64,000 bases of DNA from Vitrella brassicaformis. Its lineage: Eukaryota; Sar; Vitrellaceae. The stretch's first letter is position 1; every line of letters begins with the position of its first letter. Under the pieces are notes generated by a model. The model ran no database searches. It was not told the origin of the DNA and saw only the letters and a program-made list of their open reading frames with translations. Location: positions 144,154-208,153 of the forward strand of contig CDMY01000542.1 of assembly GCA_001179505.1 (NCBI GenBank), read 5' to 3'. Shown here in pieces: positions 46,491 to 61,932 of this stretch. Made by a program: the position numbers and the translations under genes.

Positions 46491-48174
46491 ATGGGGCTGC
46501 CAGGGGCGTCGAGCATCACCGACAAGTCCATTCCCACCTTCTCGAGAGGGGAGCTGCCTCACTTTGCCGGCATCCTGACGTTCATGAAGGCGCCTTATGT
46601 CGAGGACATCACGCAGGTGGGCAAGTACGATGCTGCCGTGGTCGGTGCGCCGTTTGACGGCGGAACTACGTACAGATCTGGGGCAAGGTGAGCCTCAATC
46701 AAGACAGATCTGCCATTACTGAATGTGACGCGATTGATGTGTTACTTTGGTGGTGGTTGTCCTGCAGATTTGGGCCGCAGGGCATCAGGAAGATATCTGC
46801 CTTGTACTCACCATACAACTTCGGTATCAAGGGCACAGGCACACACACACACACACACACACACACGCTCACTGCTCAGTCCATGCACTTTTTTGTTGTC
46901 TGCCTGCTTTCCGTTACTTTCTTATCAGAGTTGGGTGTCGATCTGCGCGAGCAAATGTCACTGTGCGACTGTGGCGACATATTCAAGTAAGACAGGCTGC
47001 TGAGAGAGAAAGCGAAACGAGAGCTGTGTAAGGCTCTGTGTTCCTCCTTGTGTCAGCATCCCTGCCAACATCGGTACTATACATCAGTCACGCAATCTAG
47101 ACACGCCATCTGTCCTTTCTCTGCTCTCATTCGCACACGTGTGTGTATGTGCAGAGAAGACCTTCGACCAGATCACCAATGCGGTCGGGCACATCGCGCA
47201 GAGCGGCGCCATGCCGGTAGTGCTGGGTGGCGATCACTCGATAGGCTTCCCGACTGTGCGTGGGGTGGCGGCATGCACAAGCAAAAAGATCGGCATCATC
47301 CACATCGACAGACACCTCGACATATCGGTCAGCCGGCCGTCAGTAATGACCACACCCTCACACAGGATGCCGAGAGTGCTCATATCCGTGATATGCGCTG
47401 TCATTAATGTCATCAGGAGAAGGATCACGATGAGAGAATGCACACCACGCCATTGTAAGATCAAGACACGACAACACGAGAGAGCACGTATGCCTCTATG
47501 TGTGTGCTTGGCTTGTATCAGTTTCCACGCGACGAACATCCCAAATGTGCCCGCCAAGAATCTGGTGCAAGTGGGCATCGGGGGCTGGCTCGTCGACCGC
47601 AGTGCCTTCCCTGTCATACGCGAGCGCCGCCCCACCATCTTCACCATACAAGACATTCAGGAATACGGACCTGAAAAGGTATCCAGACGCACAAACATCG
47701 ATCGATCATCCGTGCGTGTGTGTGTGTGTGTGTCGATGTGTTTGTGGGTCAGGTGATGGAGATGGCGTTGGACAGGGCGTGGGATGGAGTGGATGCCGTC
47801 TGGCTGTCATACGACATCGACTCCATTGAGGCCGCATTCGTGCCCGGCACTGGCACTCCCGAACCGGGCGGACTGCTGCCCAGAGAAGCACTCAAAATGG
47901 TGAGTGAGGGGAGAGATGTCATGACAACAGACACGAGCACTCGGTGCTCACGCTGTGTGTGTGTGTGTGTGTGTGTGTCGATTAGGTGAGTATGGCTGCG
48001 CGGGAGGGCATATGCGGCATGGAGATTGTGGAGGTTTCCCCGCCTTACGACCATGCGGACATCACCTCGTTGATGGCGCTGCGCATCGTGGTGGAGGTGC
48101 TGGGCAGCCTGGTGTCCTGCGGCAAGATGGGTGCACACAAACACATACTGGACAGGGAATTCAAACCATTCTGA
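46491..48174 (+). CDS. Agmatinase/ureohydrolase, cyanobacterial type
   Basis: Mn-dependent ureohydrolase, predicted to split agmatine into putrescine and urea. Exons: 46491-46687, 46768-46823, 46929-46986, 47057-47073, 47155-47327, 47417-47454, 47522-47678, 47753-47899, 47986-48174, all in phase; the fourth is only 17 nt. Motifs: FSRGELPHFAGI, GAPFDGGTTYRSGARFGPQG, metal-binding VVLGGDHSIGFPT, IHIDRHLDISEKDHDERMHT (DRH rather than DAH is usual in this subfamily), and SYDIDSIEAAFVPGTGTPEP followed by GG. The closest resemblance I recall is the agmatinase of cyanobacteria and bacteria. The reading frame is open upstream of this ATG to about 46374 with protein-like sequence (LQLKGWKSVEKES), so an upstream first exon is likely and the true start may be earlier. 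Plastid targeting was not assessed. Confidence 0.85.
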
Positions 48175-48600
48175 CACATGTAATGACACGTGTGCATGCG
48201 GCTGAGCGATGATCATACGGTGGCTACGTGGAAGCAAGGCCGCTTTTTCGGCCCTTCCCTGCCAATAAGGACAGCTGTCTCTGTATTTTGAGACGAGGGT
48301 TGTATGAGTCTGTTGGCCTTTGTTGATTACGTGGGTGTGTCGTCAGCTGTTATGGAGTTTGCCCTTTGCCCTTAATGGACCACGCTCACTTCACTTGTCT
48401 ATGATCATGGATGTGCTCTGATGCCTCCCTGATGTGTGTCCTTCACACACATGCACGTCAAAGGAAGGCGCCACCGAGACTCGGTATCCACCGAGACTCG
48501 GTATTCACATGAATCGAATGTCTGTACAAGGGATCATCAATACGACACATACTCCCTCCCTATATCGACACATCCCTCACATGCAATATCTGCACACAAG
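48175..48600. other. Convergent spacer
   Basis: Between the stops of the agmatinase gene (+) and the ARM-RING gene (-). ACCGAGACTCGGTAT is present twice in tandem at about 48475-48503. No gene was recognised. Confidence 0.5.
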
Positions 48601-50341
48601 TCACGTTGTCGTTTTGACCCCCGCCAGATTGCTGGCATACTCAGCTACCTGGTTGCATGCTGGGCACCGCAGCGCCTTCCCGCGCCTGCGTTTGCGGCAC
48701 ATGTCCTCCCAGCATGACTCACAGACACACTGCTGCATACAGGGGAAGAAACACACTGTGGGCAGCCGATCCAGGCACACCACACACGTGCCCTTCCGCC
48801 TCTCCGCCTCCCCCAGCAGCTGGCTCAAGCTACGCTGCTTCTCGATTATCTCCTCTTTGAAGCCTTCGATGGCAGCAGAATCGCCGCTCCGAAACAGCAG
48901 GGTGCCAACACTCAGTCTGATGCGTGCACACACAAAGGGAGGCATATGCATGGCTGAATCGGGCCGTGTCTCTTTGTGTGTTGTACCTGTCGTCAGCCAC
49001 TTGCTCGATCTCATCGCGTTTCTTCTGTAGCGACACAACCAAGGTCTTCTGCAGGGCCGTCTGGTCCGCTTGTGCAGAAAGCGCATCTATCAGGCCGCAC
49101 ACACAGTGACAGACGGGGAGTAAGGCACACATGCACACACATCCAGGGAGTACTCACCGGCGGGTCTCGGTCATGAGTTTGGCAACCGTCTGCCGCTGCT
49201 GCTGCTCCGCTGGCGACGATGACACGCTCAACCCCCTGCATGTGCCATGCACATTTGTCGGCGTGTCCTTGTGAGGTTGGAGTGGACTCACCGTGTATCG
49301 TCGTATCCGTCCCTTGGCATGGCGACAGCCGCATCGTAGAGCTTCTGCAGCCGAGTGGCTTCATCGCGGATGCGTGAGCAGAAACGATCTACTTCATCTG
49401 ATGTCGTCGTGGCGATCAACGAGGCACGCGTCAACCTGCAAACGTACAATAAGTGGCCAGCACAGTGGCCATTGGTACCCGTCTGAATACCCCTTTTGAA
49501 TGATCGCACGACAGCACTCCTCATGGTACACGCTGATCGAGGAAGGAGACACACACGTGCGAACGGCCAGCGAGATGTGTGTGCGACCATGACGGCGTAG
49601 CGTACGCAAGTATGGTATCAACGGCCTCCTCCGCCAATGAAGAGATGTCGAGGTCATCGTTGACCACCATGAGGGCGCACAAAGGCTCAACACAGCCGCA
49701 CTGAACCGCCTGCCGCACCTGAATAGACACAGACACCCCTTGTGGTTTCTTGTGTCCTTGATGGATGCGGCACTTGCCTGAGTGGTGTGTCTGGGTGTCC
49801 CCTTGTCCGCCGGCGATGGCAGAACTATGACATTCTTGATGGCCGTGAGAGCCAGCTTCTTGGCGGTCGACAGCACTCGTGCAGCGGCGAGAACCGTCGT
49901 CGACGGCCGCTCGCTGTCAGTGGTACAGGCATCTCGCAGAATGTCCAGCAGAGGCGTCAGCGCCGTGTCAAGGATCCGCCGCCGCGACTCAGGCTGACTT
50001 TGGATGATGAAACCCATCGCCACCAAGGCGTGCTCTCGCACCACGCCGCTAGAGGACGACAAGAGCTCCGTCAAGACGGAAAGGGCCCCAGCTCTGACGA
50101 CTGCTGTAGGCTGCTCCGCTGCGATGTAGCTGAGGGCCTTTGCCGCCTCCTGCTGCAGGTCAGGCCGGTCGCGGATCTTGCACAACTTGATAAGCACCGG
50201 CACCACACCGGCCTTCACGAGCCGCTGGGTTAGCACCTTCCCATCGATGGACAGATATTCGCCCAGCTGCTGTGTGGCGCTGAAGCGGCGGCTGTGGTCG
50301 TCCCTATGGAGTGCGTCAACGAGGTCATCTATCAAAGCCAT
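48601..50341 (-). CDS. Armadillo-repeat protein with C-terminal RING finger
   Basis: Minus-strand exons: 49778-50341, 49606-49718, 49491-49532, 49292-49435, 49158-49235, about 48987-49090, 48601-48916. The N-terminal half has importin-alpha-like ARM repeats: LQQEAAKALSYIAAEQPTAV, VRAGALSVLTELLSS, then ALTAIKNVIV and QAVQCGCVEPLCALMVVNDD. A coiled-coil middle (DEVDRFCSRIRDEATRLQKL; VVSLQKKRDEIEQVADD) follows. A C3HC4-type RING ends the protein: CVVCLDRLPTVCFFPC, CVCESCWEDMC, LRCPAC. No importin-beta-binding basic stretch is visible at the N-terminus. The intron after exon 1 uses a GC donor (CAG|GCAAGT), the only reading that keeps the ARM frame. The junction at about 49090 is not phased. A ubiquitin ligase that recruits targets through ARM repeats is the likely role. 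Confidence 0.72.
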
Positions 50342-50606
50342 GCGGCCAGAACGATGAGGGCCGGCTGCATCTGCCGCATCCAGATCTTGCCTCAGATCTT
50401 GCCTCAGATCTCAAGGTACGCGCCTGAATCGACGAAACAAGAAACGCGCTTCAACCATATGTGCAGGGGTGCTGCGCAGAAGCTTCCTCTTACCCTTGTG
50501 GCCTGCGGCGTCAACTCGACGATCGGAAGACGGGGGCATCTGGGGGTCTGCATGCACCGTTCACGACGACCACGAGAAAGGCAATAGGAGCGTCTGATTC
50601 ATCACC
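50342..50606. promoter_or_regulatory. 265-bp head-to-head intergenic region
   Basis: Separates the ATG of the ARM-RING gene (-) from the ATG of the CFAP44-like gene (+). It contains two direct copies of CAGATCTTGCCT at about 50390 and 50402. Promoters of both genes must lie here. Confidence 0.45.
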
Positions 50607-53600
50607 ATGGCAGATGAACAGAAGCCCGCCGAGGAGCTGCCGCCGCCAGCAGAGGCCGAACACACAGAGGCTGAAGCTCCTCCCTCACTCCAGGACACTT
50701 TGGCAGACACTGGCAAGTCCAAGCTGTGGCAGCTGGACGAAGTCTTCTACTATGATGACGGCATCGATGACACCGACCTGTACCCCAACCAGTGCACCGC
50801 TGATGCCACCCTGCCGCCGCCAGTCAGCGCTGAGAATGAGGTGGACGGCGGTCTGGCCTATCTTTCACGAGCTATGGGCTTTGATTTTGCAAAGCGGTGC
50901 AACCTGGTGTTCCTCTCAAACGATGAATTCGCGTACTCGACAGGGAGGACGGTCCGCATTTGCTCACTCAAGGATCCCTGGGGCAAGGAGCACACACGAA
51001 AAGGGCGACAGAAGCATTTGTATGGCCGCGATGATGGAGGCATCGGGGCGCTGGCCGTCAACCCCTCCGCCAAGTACCTTGCTGTGGCTGAGAAGTCCAC
51101 CTCCCGCACCCCGTGTGTGTACATCTACGAGCTGCCCTCTCTCAAGCTCTACCGCATCCTCCGCAAAGGCACGGCAAGGGAATATGTCGGCGCCGCCTTC
51201 TCGCCACACGACCCCCGCACACTCGCAACCGTCGGCAGCGCTCCCGACTTTCTGCTCACAGTGTGGGATTGGCCGAGCGAGCGGATCGTGCTCAAGTTCA
51301 AGGCCTTTTCTCAGGAGGTGTATCGGCTCGGCTGGTCGGTGCAGATACCGGGGACGCTGACGACGTGTGGCACGGGTCACATTCGGTTTTGGAGGGTGGC
51401 GCAGACCTTCACGGGCCTCAAGCTGCAGGGCGACATTGGGAAGTTCGGCCAGACGGAGCTGTCGGATATCAGCGGATTCCAGGAGCTGCCCGACGGGAAG
51501 ATCGTATCTACGACGGAATATGGCAAGCTCCTTCTGTGGGAGGTGAGACAGGCAGAGAGTGAGAGAGAGGGAGAAAGAGATATGGGCTCTCCCTCTGTGT
51601 GCGTGTGTGTGTGTGTCTGTGTCTGCTCCAGGGCATGTTTGTGAAGACTGACCTGCTGCGTGCGGTGGATGAAGGCGAGTCTGCCATGTGCCATGATGGA
51701 GCCATCCACTACCTCTGTCTGGACCCCTTGGACACTTCCCTTATCATATCGACGGGCAGCGACGGCTATCTCAGATGGTAGGTAACGAGACGAGACACTC
51801 GATGTAGTGCAGCCAGACGCACAAGTAAATGCTGACTTTTTGGTCAGGTGGTCGGTGAATGAGATTGACAGCGCAGAGGCCCCGGAGGACAGCATCGACT
51901 GTGCCATCCACTGCGTCAAAGAACTCCAAATACCTGAGGGTCGGTCTGTCACTGCCAGCCAGACAAAAAACACATGGATCACGTCTCTCTCTGCGTGTGT
52001 CCGTCTGTCTATCTCTGTATCAGGTGCCGACATCACCTACATAGTGTACCCGCCATGCCTCTTCCCCCGCCCTCCGCCCCCAGAGGAAGAACAGCCCATG
52101 ATGGACATCGAGACCCCCACCGATGCAGCCCCAGCCGAGGCACAGCCGGACGGTGCTGACAACAGCGAGGAGAAAGCCGCTGCTGAGCCGGCCAAGGAAG
52201 GGGACAATGAAGAGGAGGAGGCGGAAAAACTTGGTGAGGTGGACAGGAGTGCGCTGCCGTGGATACTGCAAGACAGCGGGGGCAGCAGTGGGCGCCTGTG
52301 GCTCTACTACCCCGATTCAGGGAACGTGGAGAAGGTAGGAAGGGTGACGCACACGGTAGAAGACATGTATGTCTCTCATGGTTGGCGCGATTGCCTCAGC
52401 TGATGGATTTCCACTCGTCATCGATTATCGGTGTGCAAACGGTGCCGTCAGCCCCGGGGCTGCTCTTGACTGCCGGCCACGAAGGCGCACTCAGAACATG
52501 GTCAGTCGACGCAACCATCACATTGTGCACCGGTGTCTCTGAGATGCAGCGCTTCCATTTCTCTGACAGGAACTACACAATGGAGGCCCCGTCTCTGTCG
52601 GCCATCGAGCGCTCCTGGCCCACACACATTACTTGTTTCGCAGAAGCATTCCCAGCAGAGGAGCAGCCAGCCGGCCTCTGCGCAGTCGGCTTTTCGGACG
52701 GTGTGGTGCGGGTGGTGTGTGTGCGGTCGAATGGCATCGAGCTCATTCAGGCCTTCAAGCCGCATTCTTGTCCTGTGGTCGCTGCCGCATACTCGCCGGA
52801 CCGTACGAATGACAGTGGATATCGGCACAGACCCACGAAATTGCGCCGCTTTTCTCTCTGATTTCCAGATGCCATTTTCGCCTCGGCTGGTGAGGATCGG
52901 TCCATATTCTTCATGAGCCGGCACGACAAGTCGCCCTTTTACAGGCCGATAGGCTTTGTAGCCCCCGACAGCCGACCACCCTTTGATCCATCAGCAACCG
53001 AGGCGCGCATCGTCGGCCTGGTGTGGAGCCCCGACTCGCGACGGCTCTTCGTCAAGCAAAACTTCGACGGCATTGTGGAGATCGTCCGGTCGCAGAGCGA
53101 CCAGTACGACAACGCCGAGAGCTTCGATATCGCCGGCTCGATGGACTTCAGGTGGATCTCTCCAAACCTGATCATGCCCACACCCACAGAGGAGGAGGAA
53201 GAGGATAACGAGGGAGAGGAAGGCGCCCAAAACAACGAGAGAGACATGGCCAAGTCGGTCAGGTCAGCCAAGTCGGTCAGATCAGCAGCCAGGTCCGTCA
53301 GGTCGGCCAAGTCGGGTGCCAGGTCTGAGCGAGCGCGGCAAGAGGAGGAAGAGGATGAAGATGAGGACCACCCCGCGGCCAGACGGCCTGCGTCGTGGGT
53401 GACGCAGGCCGTGTACCTCGATGAGAACGTGGTCCTCTTCACTGGCACGGGGGCATATCAGGAGGCCGTTTGGCGGTGCCACGTCACTGCAGTGCCGTCA
53501 TCAAGAGCAATGGACGTCAGGAATGTAAGCAACACAGAGAGACACGGAGAGCCGCCCACTGACTCTGCTTTTCGTGACTACAGCTGGGATCTTCCACTCC

Positions 53601-55456
53601 CCGGGACTTCTCTGAGAAGCCGACAAGCACCCCGATGGAGTGCCCCGCCGTAGCTCTTCTCCCAGACCACTTCGCCCCGCCCTCCCTCCTCACACTCACC
53701 CCCTCAGGCGAGTGGGCCGTCCTCGGCACACAGGACGGCAGATTCCTCTTCATCTATGTCAACCTGGACCCAGAGAGCGGCGAGGGGTCTGGCCCGTCGA
53801 TGGGCTTCTTCTACCAGCTGTGTGTTGGCGACTCTGTGAGCGGGGCTGTGTCATGTTGCGCGTTTGTGGAGGGGAGTCCGTGGCTGGTTTCGGGCGGGAG
53901 GGACGGGGCGCTCTTCAGTGTCAAGATGAACTTCGATGGCCTCAAGATGCTCGTGCACCGAAAGCAGAAGGAACTCGAGGCAAGAAAGCGGCGAGAGGCA
54001 CTGGAGGACGACCCAGATCTGCCGTTGAAGCTCGAGGCCACCCGGGTGCCGCCGACCGAGGGCAGACTGGACGATTTGGCGATCAGGTCGTGTCTGTCGG
54101 TGGTAGACGAGGGCGCGGCGACGCTGGTGATCGACATTGACGACCCCAACCACTACGCCATCCAGGACGCCAAGCTGCGGCAGGAGGAGGAGAGCGCCGA
54201 GGCGGCAGCCGAGAGACACAAGGAGAAACTCCGACGCAAAATCGACGGAATCAGAGACGAGCTTGTGCGACTCATGGCCAAGAATGCTGCAGCGCCCATG
54301 CCCCTTTCCGACAGCGAGTTGGTCATCGACTCGGAGTACCTGGAACAGCTCAAATACGAGGGCGAGGAAAAGGTGCATAAGCATGCCGTAGTTGAGGCAG
54401 CAGCTAGCCCTCCACAAATTCCGCGGATGTGTGTGTGGTGCCTGTAGGTGCTGGAGGTGCACAAGGAGCTGGCGTGGTCGGTCGCTTACCACCAACTGGG
54501 AGTGGACAAGCTGAAAGTCAGTCAGTCAGTCAGTGAGACAGACAGACAGACAGACAGACAGACGGGCACGCTTCTCTGTCTGTCTCTGTGTGTCTCATGC
54601 CGCTTCCCGTCCTTGTGCAGAGCCGTTATCTCGACGACGTTGAGTGCGAGCGCATTCTGGTGCATGCCCTTGAGCAGCCGTGGAGCGTGGCGACCTTCAG
54701 GTGCCGCAAGATGCCGCCCGAGCTGGAGGAGAACCTCGCCAAACTTAGGGAGCTCATCCTGCTGCGGGAGGCTGACAACGCGCGCGACGACACCATGTCG
54801 AGAGGACAGACCTCCGGAGGGGTGCTCAAGACCGCGACCACTCAGAAAATGGCCACAGGTGAGAGCAGTGCTTATAAATGTGTCATCTCCATGTGCATGT
54901 CTCGCACGTGTGTTGTGTCCATGGCAGGCAAGACGATCGGGAACCTCGGTGCGACGGGTGGTGGCCCGTCCCAGGCGGGTACGGGTATGCAGATGGGGGC
55001 CGAGGCGGGGGAGGCCGGGGCGCCCACCTCACATGAGCACCGGGAGGATAGAAAACTACTCAGACAGCAACGCAAGCGACAGATGGAGGTCAGTGGGCAA
55101 CACAACGGCACAATTCTCTTCTGGCACAATACATGTGTGTCATGCAGGAGTTGGAGCGTCAGCGGCCATCTGAGAGCTATGAGGACCCTGCTGACGTGGA
55201 GGCCATCGTTCACGCTGAGAAGACCTTGGGTCACTGTCTGCTCAAGACTTCCCCCGAGTACAAGGTGCCCGAGGAGCAGCGCATGAATGCCGAGAAGAAG
55301 AGGAGACAGATCTGCCTCCTGGACGAGTCGGTCCACGCCATTCGCACCGAGTTCAACCAAAGGGTGCTCGCACTCAGGACGTACAAACAAAAGGTCGGTG
55401 CGTGTGTGTGTGTGTGTGTGTGTCGGGCGACAGACAGACAGACAGACAGACAGACC

Positions 55457-55487
<31 letters not shown>

Positions 55488-58400
55488 GGGAATGAGCATG
55501 TGTCTCATCTCAGGTGAAGGACATGCTGAGCCGCGACTTGGCCACCTTGGACTCCATCACGTACCAGCTCAACGTGCAGCTGCGCCCCACCCGCACGACA
55601 TCCGCCACGGCCCCCCCAGCGACAAACCCACTGGCTGCCCGCATGTCGGTACTCGCACAGCAGCAGCAGCCACCTCAGCCGAACCATGTCTCGGCCGACG
55701 ATTTGGAGGATACGGTGACAGCGGACCGTATACGGCGTCTGCTGGTGGATCCACCGAGGTCTGAGTATCCCGAACAGAGATATGACATCACTCAGGAGGA
55801 GCTCACGTGAGCACCAAGAGGCACTGGACACACGGAGAGAGAGGGGAGGTGATTGCTGAGGTTCTTCCTTTGATTCTGTGTGGCTGCATTGCATTGCGTT
55901 GCAGTGTATTCCGTGCGAAAGAGGAAAAGGAGCGGCAGGAGAAGGCCGCCAAGGGGAGGGGGGGCAGGCGGGCCGCCGACAGGGACAAACCATCGGCCAT
56001 ACAGAAGACCGAGCCACGTAAGTTAGGCAATTTCCACCCATCCACCGCGACATACACATTTGAGTCCCGCTTTCCATTGTTCGTCATGCAGCAGCCCACG
56101 AGACGGCCGAGAGGGAGGAGGAGGAGTACGAGACCCTCCCGGCCACTGGCACGGGAAAGGGCTGGATGGCCACACTGGCCGGCCGCAGAGAGCGGCTCTT
56201 CCAGTTGAGGGCGGCAGCCATGGCACTCAACCCCACTCCATCGGCACCATCACCCGCTGGCGCATCGGACGACGGCAAGGGCGGTGCGATGGCAGCGAGG
56301 GCTGCGGGGCAGCAGCTGGTGCTCAAGGAGAGGAGACAGCGGCTCATGCACGAGAAGAAAGTCATGGAGAAACATGTCAGTAGGGATGGGGAGGAGAGAG
56401 GAAGGCGTCGTCGGCTGGTGATGTTGGTGCCTCTGTCTCTGTCTCTCTGTCTCTGTGTCTTCACAGATGTTGCGTCTGATAGAGACTTTTGACTCGGCCC
56501 TCTCCACTTTGGCCAAGGAGCGCACCAAGCTCGAGTCAGACCTCAAAAACGCGGAGATCAAAAGACTGGTAGAACAGGGAGCCTCGCAAGACACGCAGAT
56601 GACACACATAAGCGCTTTTCTGCCCCTCAGGTGCTGAACGAGGAGCTGCAGCTGCTGAACGAGCTAGAGGAGCGCGACGCTGCCCTATACAAGAAGTCCC
56701 AGAAGTGTCGTGCGGACAAGAACGCCAACCTTCAGTCGATCAAGGATTGCCAGGAGCAGCTGGCCGACAAGAAGGCCGAGATCGAGCAGTGGCAGCAGGA
56801 GGAGCAGAACCTGCAGGCGGAGTTCACCGAGATGGTGGGCGAGAACAGCCCATTCCTGGCACCGCTCCTCAAGATATACAAACGAAAAGTAAGCAAATAA
56901 CGGTCAGATTGCGAAGACTCACTGGGCGTGTGTGTGTGTGTCTATGTGTGTGTAGGTGAAGCGTAAGCGCAAGAAGGGCGTTGAGGGCGAGGAGGAGATG
57001 GAGGAGGAAGAGGAGGAGGAAGCCGAGGAGGAAAGCGACATCGACAGCGAGGAGGAGGAAGAGGACATCGAAGAAGACATCTGCCCACAAGGTCAGGAAG
57101 GAACCTGCCCATCCCCCTCCCCTCCCCCATGTGTGTGTCCGTCGTGTGTTTTGTGTCAGGGTGTGACATGAGCATCTACGAGTCGGTGTTGGAGCTGCGC
57201 GACAAGCGTCTCGACATGGAGGAGGCCTTGCAAGACATTCAGAAGGCCGTCGAGGAGCTCAAGAAGACCCACACCAAGCTGCTGGCGCAGGAGAAGCAGA
57301 TGGCCAAGGAGCAGAAGGCCACGGAGGACGAAATCCAGCGGTTCCAGACGGAGAAGCAGCACAAGCTCAACCAGGTGGACGTCTGCTTCTCGCTGCGGCT
57401 CTCCCAGCTGCAGTGCATGGGCGACACCAACACCCTCCCGGCTCACCTCGACGCCCACGTCGTCTTCACCAACCAGAGACTGCAGCAGCTCATGACACGG
57501 TCGGTGGCCGGTGGCTGTGGGTGAGGGAGCGCACCCACACAATGGTCTCTCTCTCTCTCTCTCTACTGTGTGTGTGTGTGTGTGTGGCTGTGTCCCTCAT
57601 TGTTTGCCAGTATAGAGGAGCTGCATCGCGAGAAGCAGGAGGTGCGTGTCAAGTACCGGCAGCTGCAGAAGGACTACACTACCGCACTCAAGGAAAAGAG
57701 ACACGTGCGCACACACACGGACGGGCGGCAGGAAACCCACAGCACAGAGCCCTATCACGTGTGTTGTGTTTTGCTGGGACATTGCAGAAGGTGAAGGACA
57801 TAGAGGATTTGCGGCGCAAGTACGAGGACGTGCAGATGCTGCGCTTCGGACAGATCGTCGACATCGACAGACTCGAGGCGCAGGAGCCTTCCAAATACGT
57901 CAACGTCAGCACGACACAACACACACACACACACACACACATGTGGCCCCAGCTGATATGCCGGCATTTGTGTGAATGTCTCTCAGGAGTTGCGTGATCG
58001 CGTCAAGGAGTCGGAGGTGTCGGCGCATGAGCAGATCCAGGCCTGGCGCAAGAAGGTTGACGACGCCAACACCGAGCTGCTCAGACTCACACAGGAAAAC
58101 ACACAACTCATGGACCAAATCGCATCACTCGGGTGCGCTGTGTGTGTGGATGGATGGGCAGGGAGACACAACCCCATAGAGACACACACACACACATGAA
58201 GGGGTGTGGGCACGGTGTGGGTGCAGATCGATGCAGCTGACGCTTGACCAGGCCCTGAACTCTCGTGTGACCAACGTGACGGTCAACGACGCCGCCCCCA
58301 CGCAGCAGCGGAAGACCAAGGAGAGGGAGCGCATGAAGCAGCTCATCACACTCCAGGCACGCTGGAATGCATCACATACACACACACAAACGAATGCGAT

Positions 58401-58671
58401 GTCTCGTGGGCTCACCTAAGTGTGTGACGCTGTGTGTGTAGGCCAAGGAGATAGCGACACTGCAGGCAGAGATCAATTTGTTCAGGAGAAAGGGTGAGTG
58501 AGTGAGCTGTGTGATGGATGCTGTGTATGTGCGCATATGCCCGTGTGCGGATGTGGCTGTATGTGTGTGTCAGGTGGTCACATCTACACGACAGTGACGG
58601 CCCAGCGTCTCGACAAGCCGCCGGCCCCGGCCAACTCGAACCCACAGCAGGGCGCAAGGATGGTTCGATGA
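50607..58671 (+). CDS. CFAP44: CFAP44-like ciliary WD40/coiled-coil protein
   Basis: Structural protein of motile cilia. In other organisms CFAP44, with CFAP43, forms the tether/tetherhead complex of inner dynein arm I1. About 24 exons run from 50607 (first exon to 51542) to the stop at 58671. The N-terminal ~1,000 residues hold WD40-like blades (LAVAEKSTSRTPCVYIYELP; GTLTTCGTGHIRFWRV; TSLIISTGSDGYLRWW; GLLLTAGHEGALRTWSV; VSGGRDGALFSVKMN), interrupted by acidic and RSAKS-repeat inserts. The second half is a long coiled coil. The conserved tail signature CPQGCDMSIYESVLELRDKR followed by LDMEEAL is, to my knowledge, diagnostic of CFAP44/CFAP43-type proteins. The protein ends NPQQGARMVR. A flagellated life stage is implied. 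Exon ends in the Pro/Ala-rich part (55.5-56.4 kb) are less sure than the rest. Confidence 0.85.
55428..55490. repeat. (CAGA)n microsatellite inside an intron
   Basis: About 15 CAGA units with one change, within a CFAP44-like intron directly after a (TG)n run. Similar CAGA/TCTG runs occur in many introns of the window. Confidence 0.85.
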
Positions 58672-59382
58672 CGTGTGGATACGCATTCACGTGACGCACG
58701 GGACATGATGTGTCTTCCATGCACATGTACACCTGATGAGTCGGATGGATGGATGGATCGATCGATGGATGGCCATACAGTCTGTGTGGGTGTGTGCATG
58801 TGGGACGATGTTTTGCTCATGCATGTCTGGATTGTCCTTGCTATTCATTTCGTGACGGCACACAAGACAGACATTCAAAAAATAATCAAGTGTCTCCGGC
58901 ATCACAATGCATCCCGTGGATCCAGCCGTGGGGCATGTCTGTCTGCCGCAGGACGGAGCAACGCTTCTCTCGCTCTTTGAAGGACCAAGGGCGAGAGAAA
59001 AGTTACCGCCACCTGAGATAGACACACATGCCGCCTGGGCGGACCCCACACGGACTCAGATCATCTTACTGACGTTTCTCTCGTTCATTGGTTATGATCG
59101 TCTGCCGCTGGCTCCTACCGCCACCCACAGCACCACCGACACATGCGTGTGCGCATCGGCGGTGGTGCTGTGGGGTTGAGGATCTGACCAGCGACAGAAC
59201 GACCAACGTGCAACGAGAAGCCAAATCAATCCACGAAACGACACCCTCCCTCCCTCCAGCATCCATCTACCGACAACACGCACCGCCCCTCTCTCTGTAC
59301 GACCACTGCAAGTACGCAAAGGGCACCAGCCAGCACCAAAGGGCTGTACAGACTCGGAAGACACGAACAGACGACCCGACCC
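58672..59382. other. Convergent spacer
   Basis: Between the stops of CFAP44 (+) and PurB (-). It contains a GGAT/CGAT tract at about 58743-58770. No gene was recognised. Confidence 0.5.

Positions 59383-61932
<2,550 letters not shown>

Noticed and set aside
55428-55490. CAGA run considered as a possible CRISPR-like array
   Set aside because: It is a plain tetranucleotide microsatellite with no spacers.
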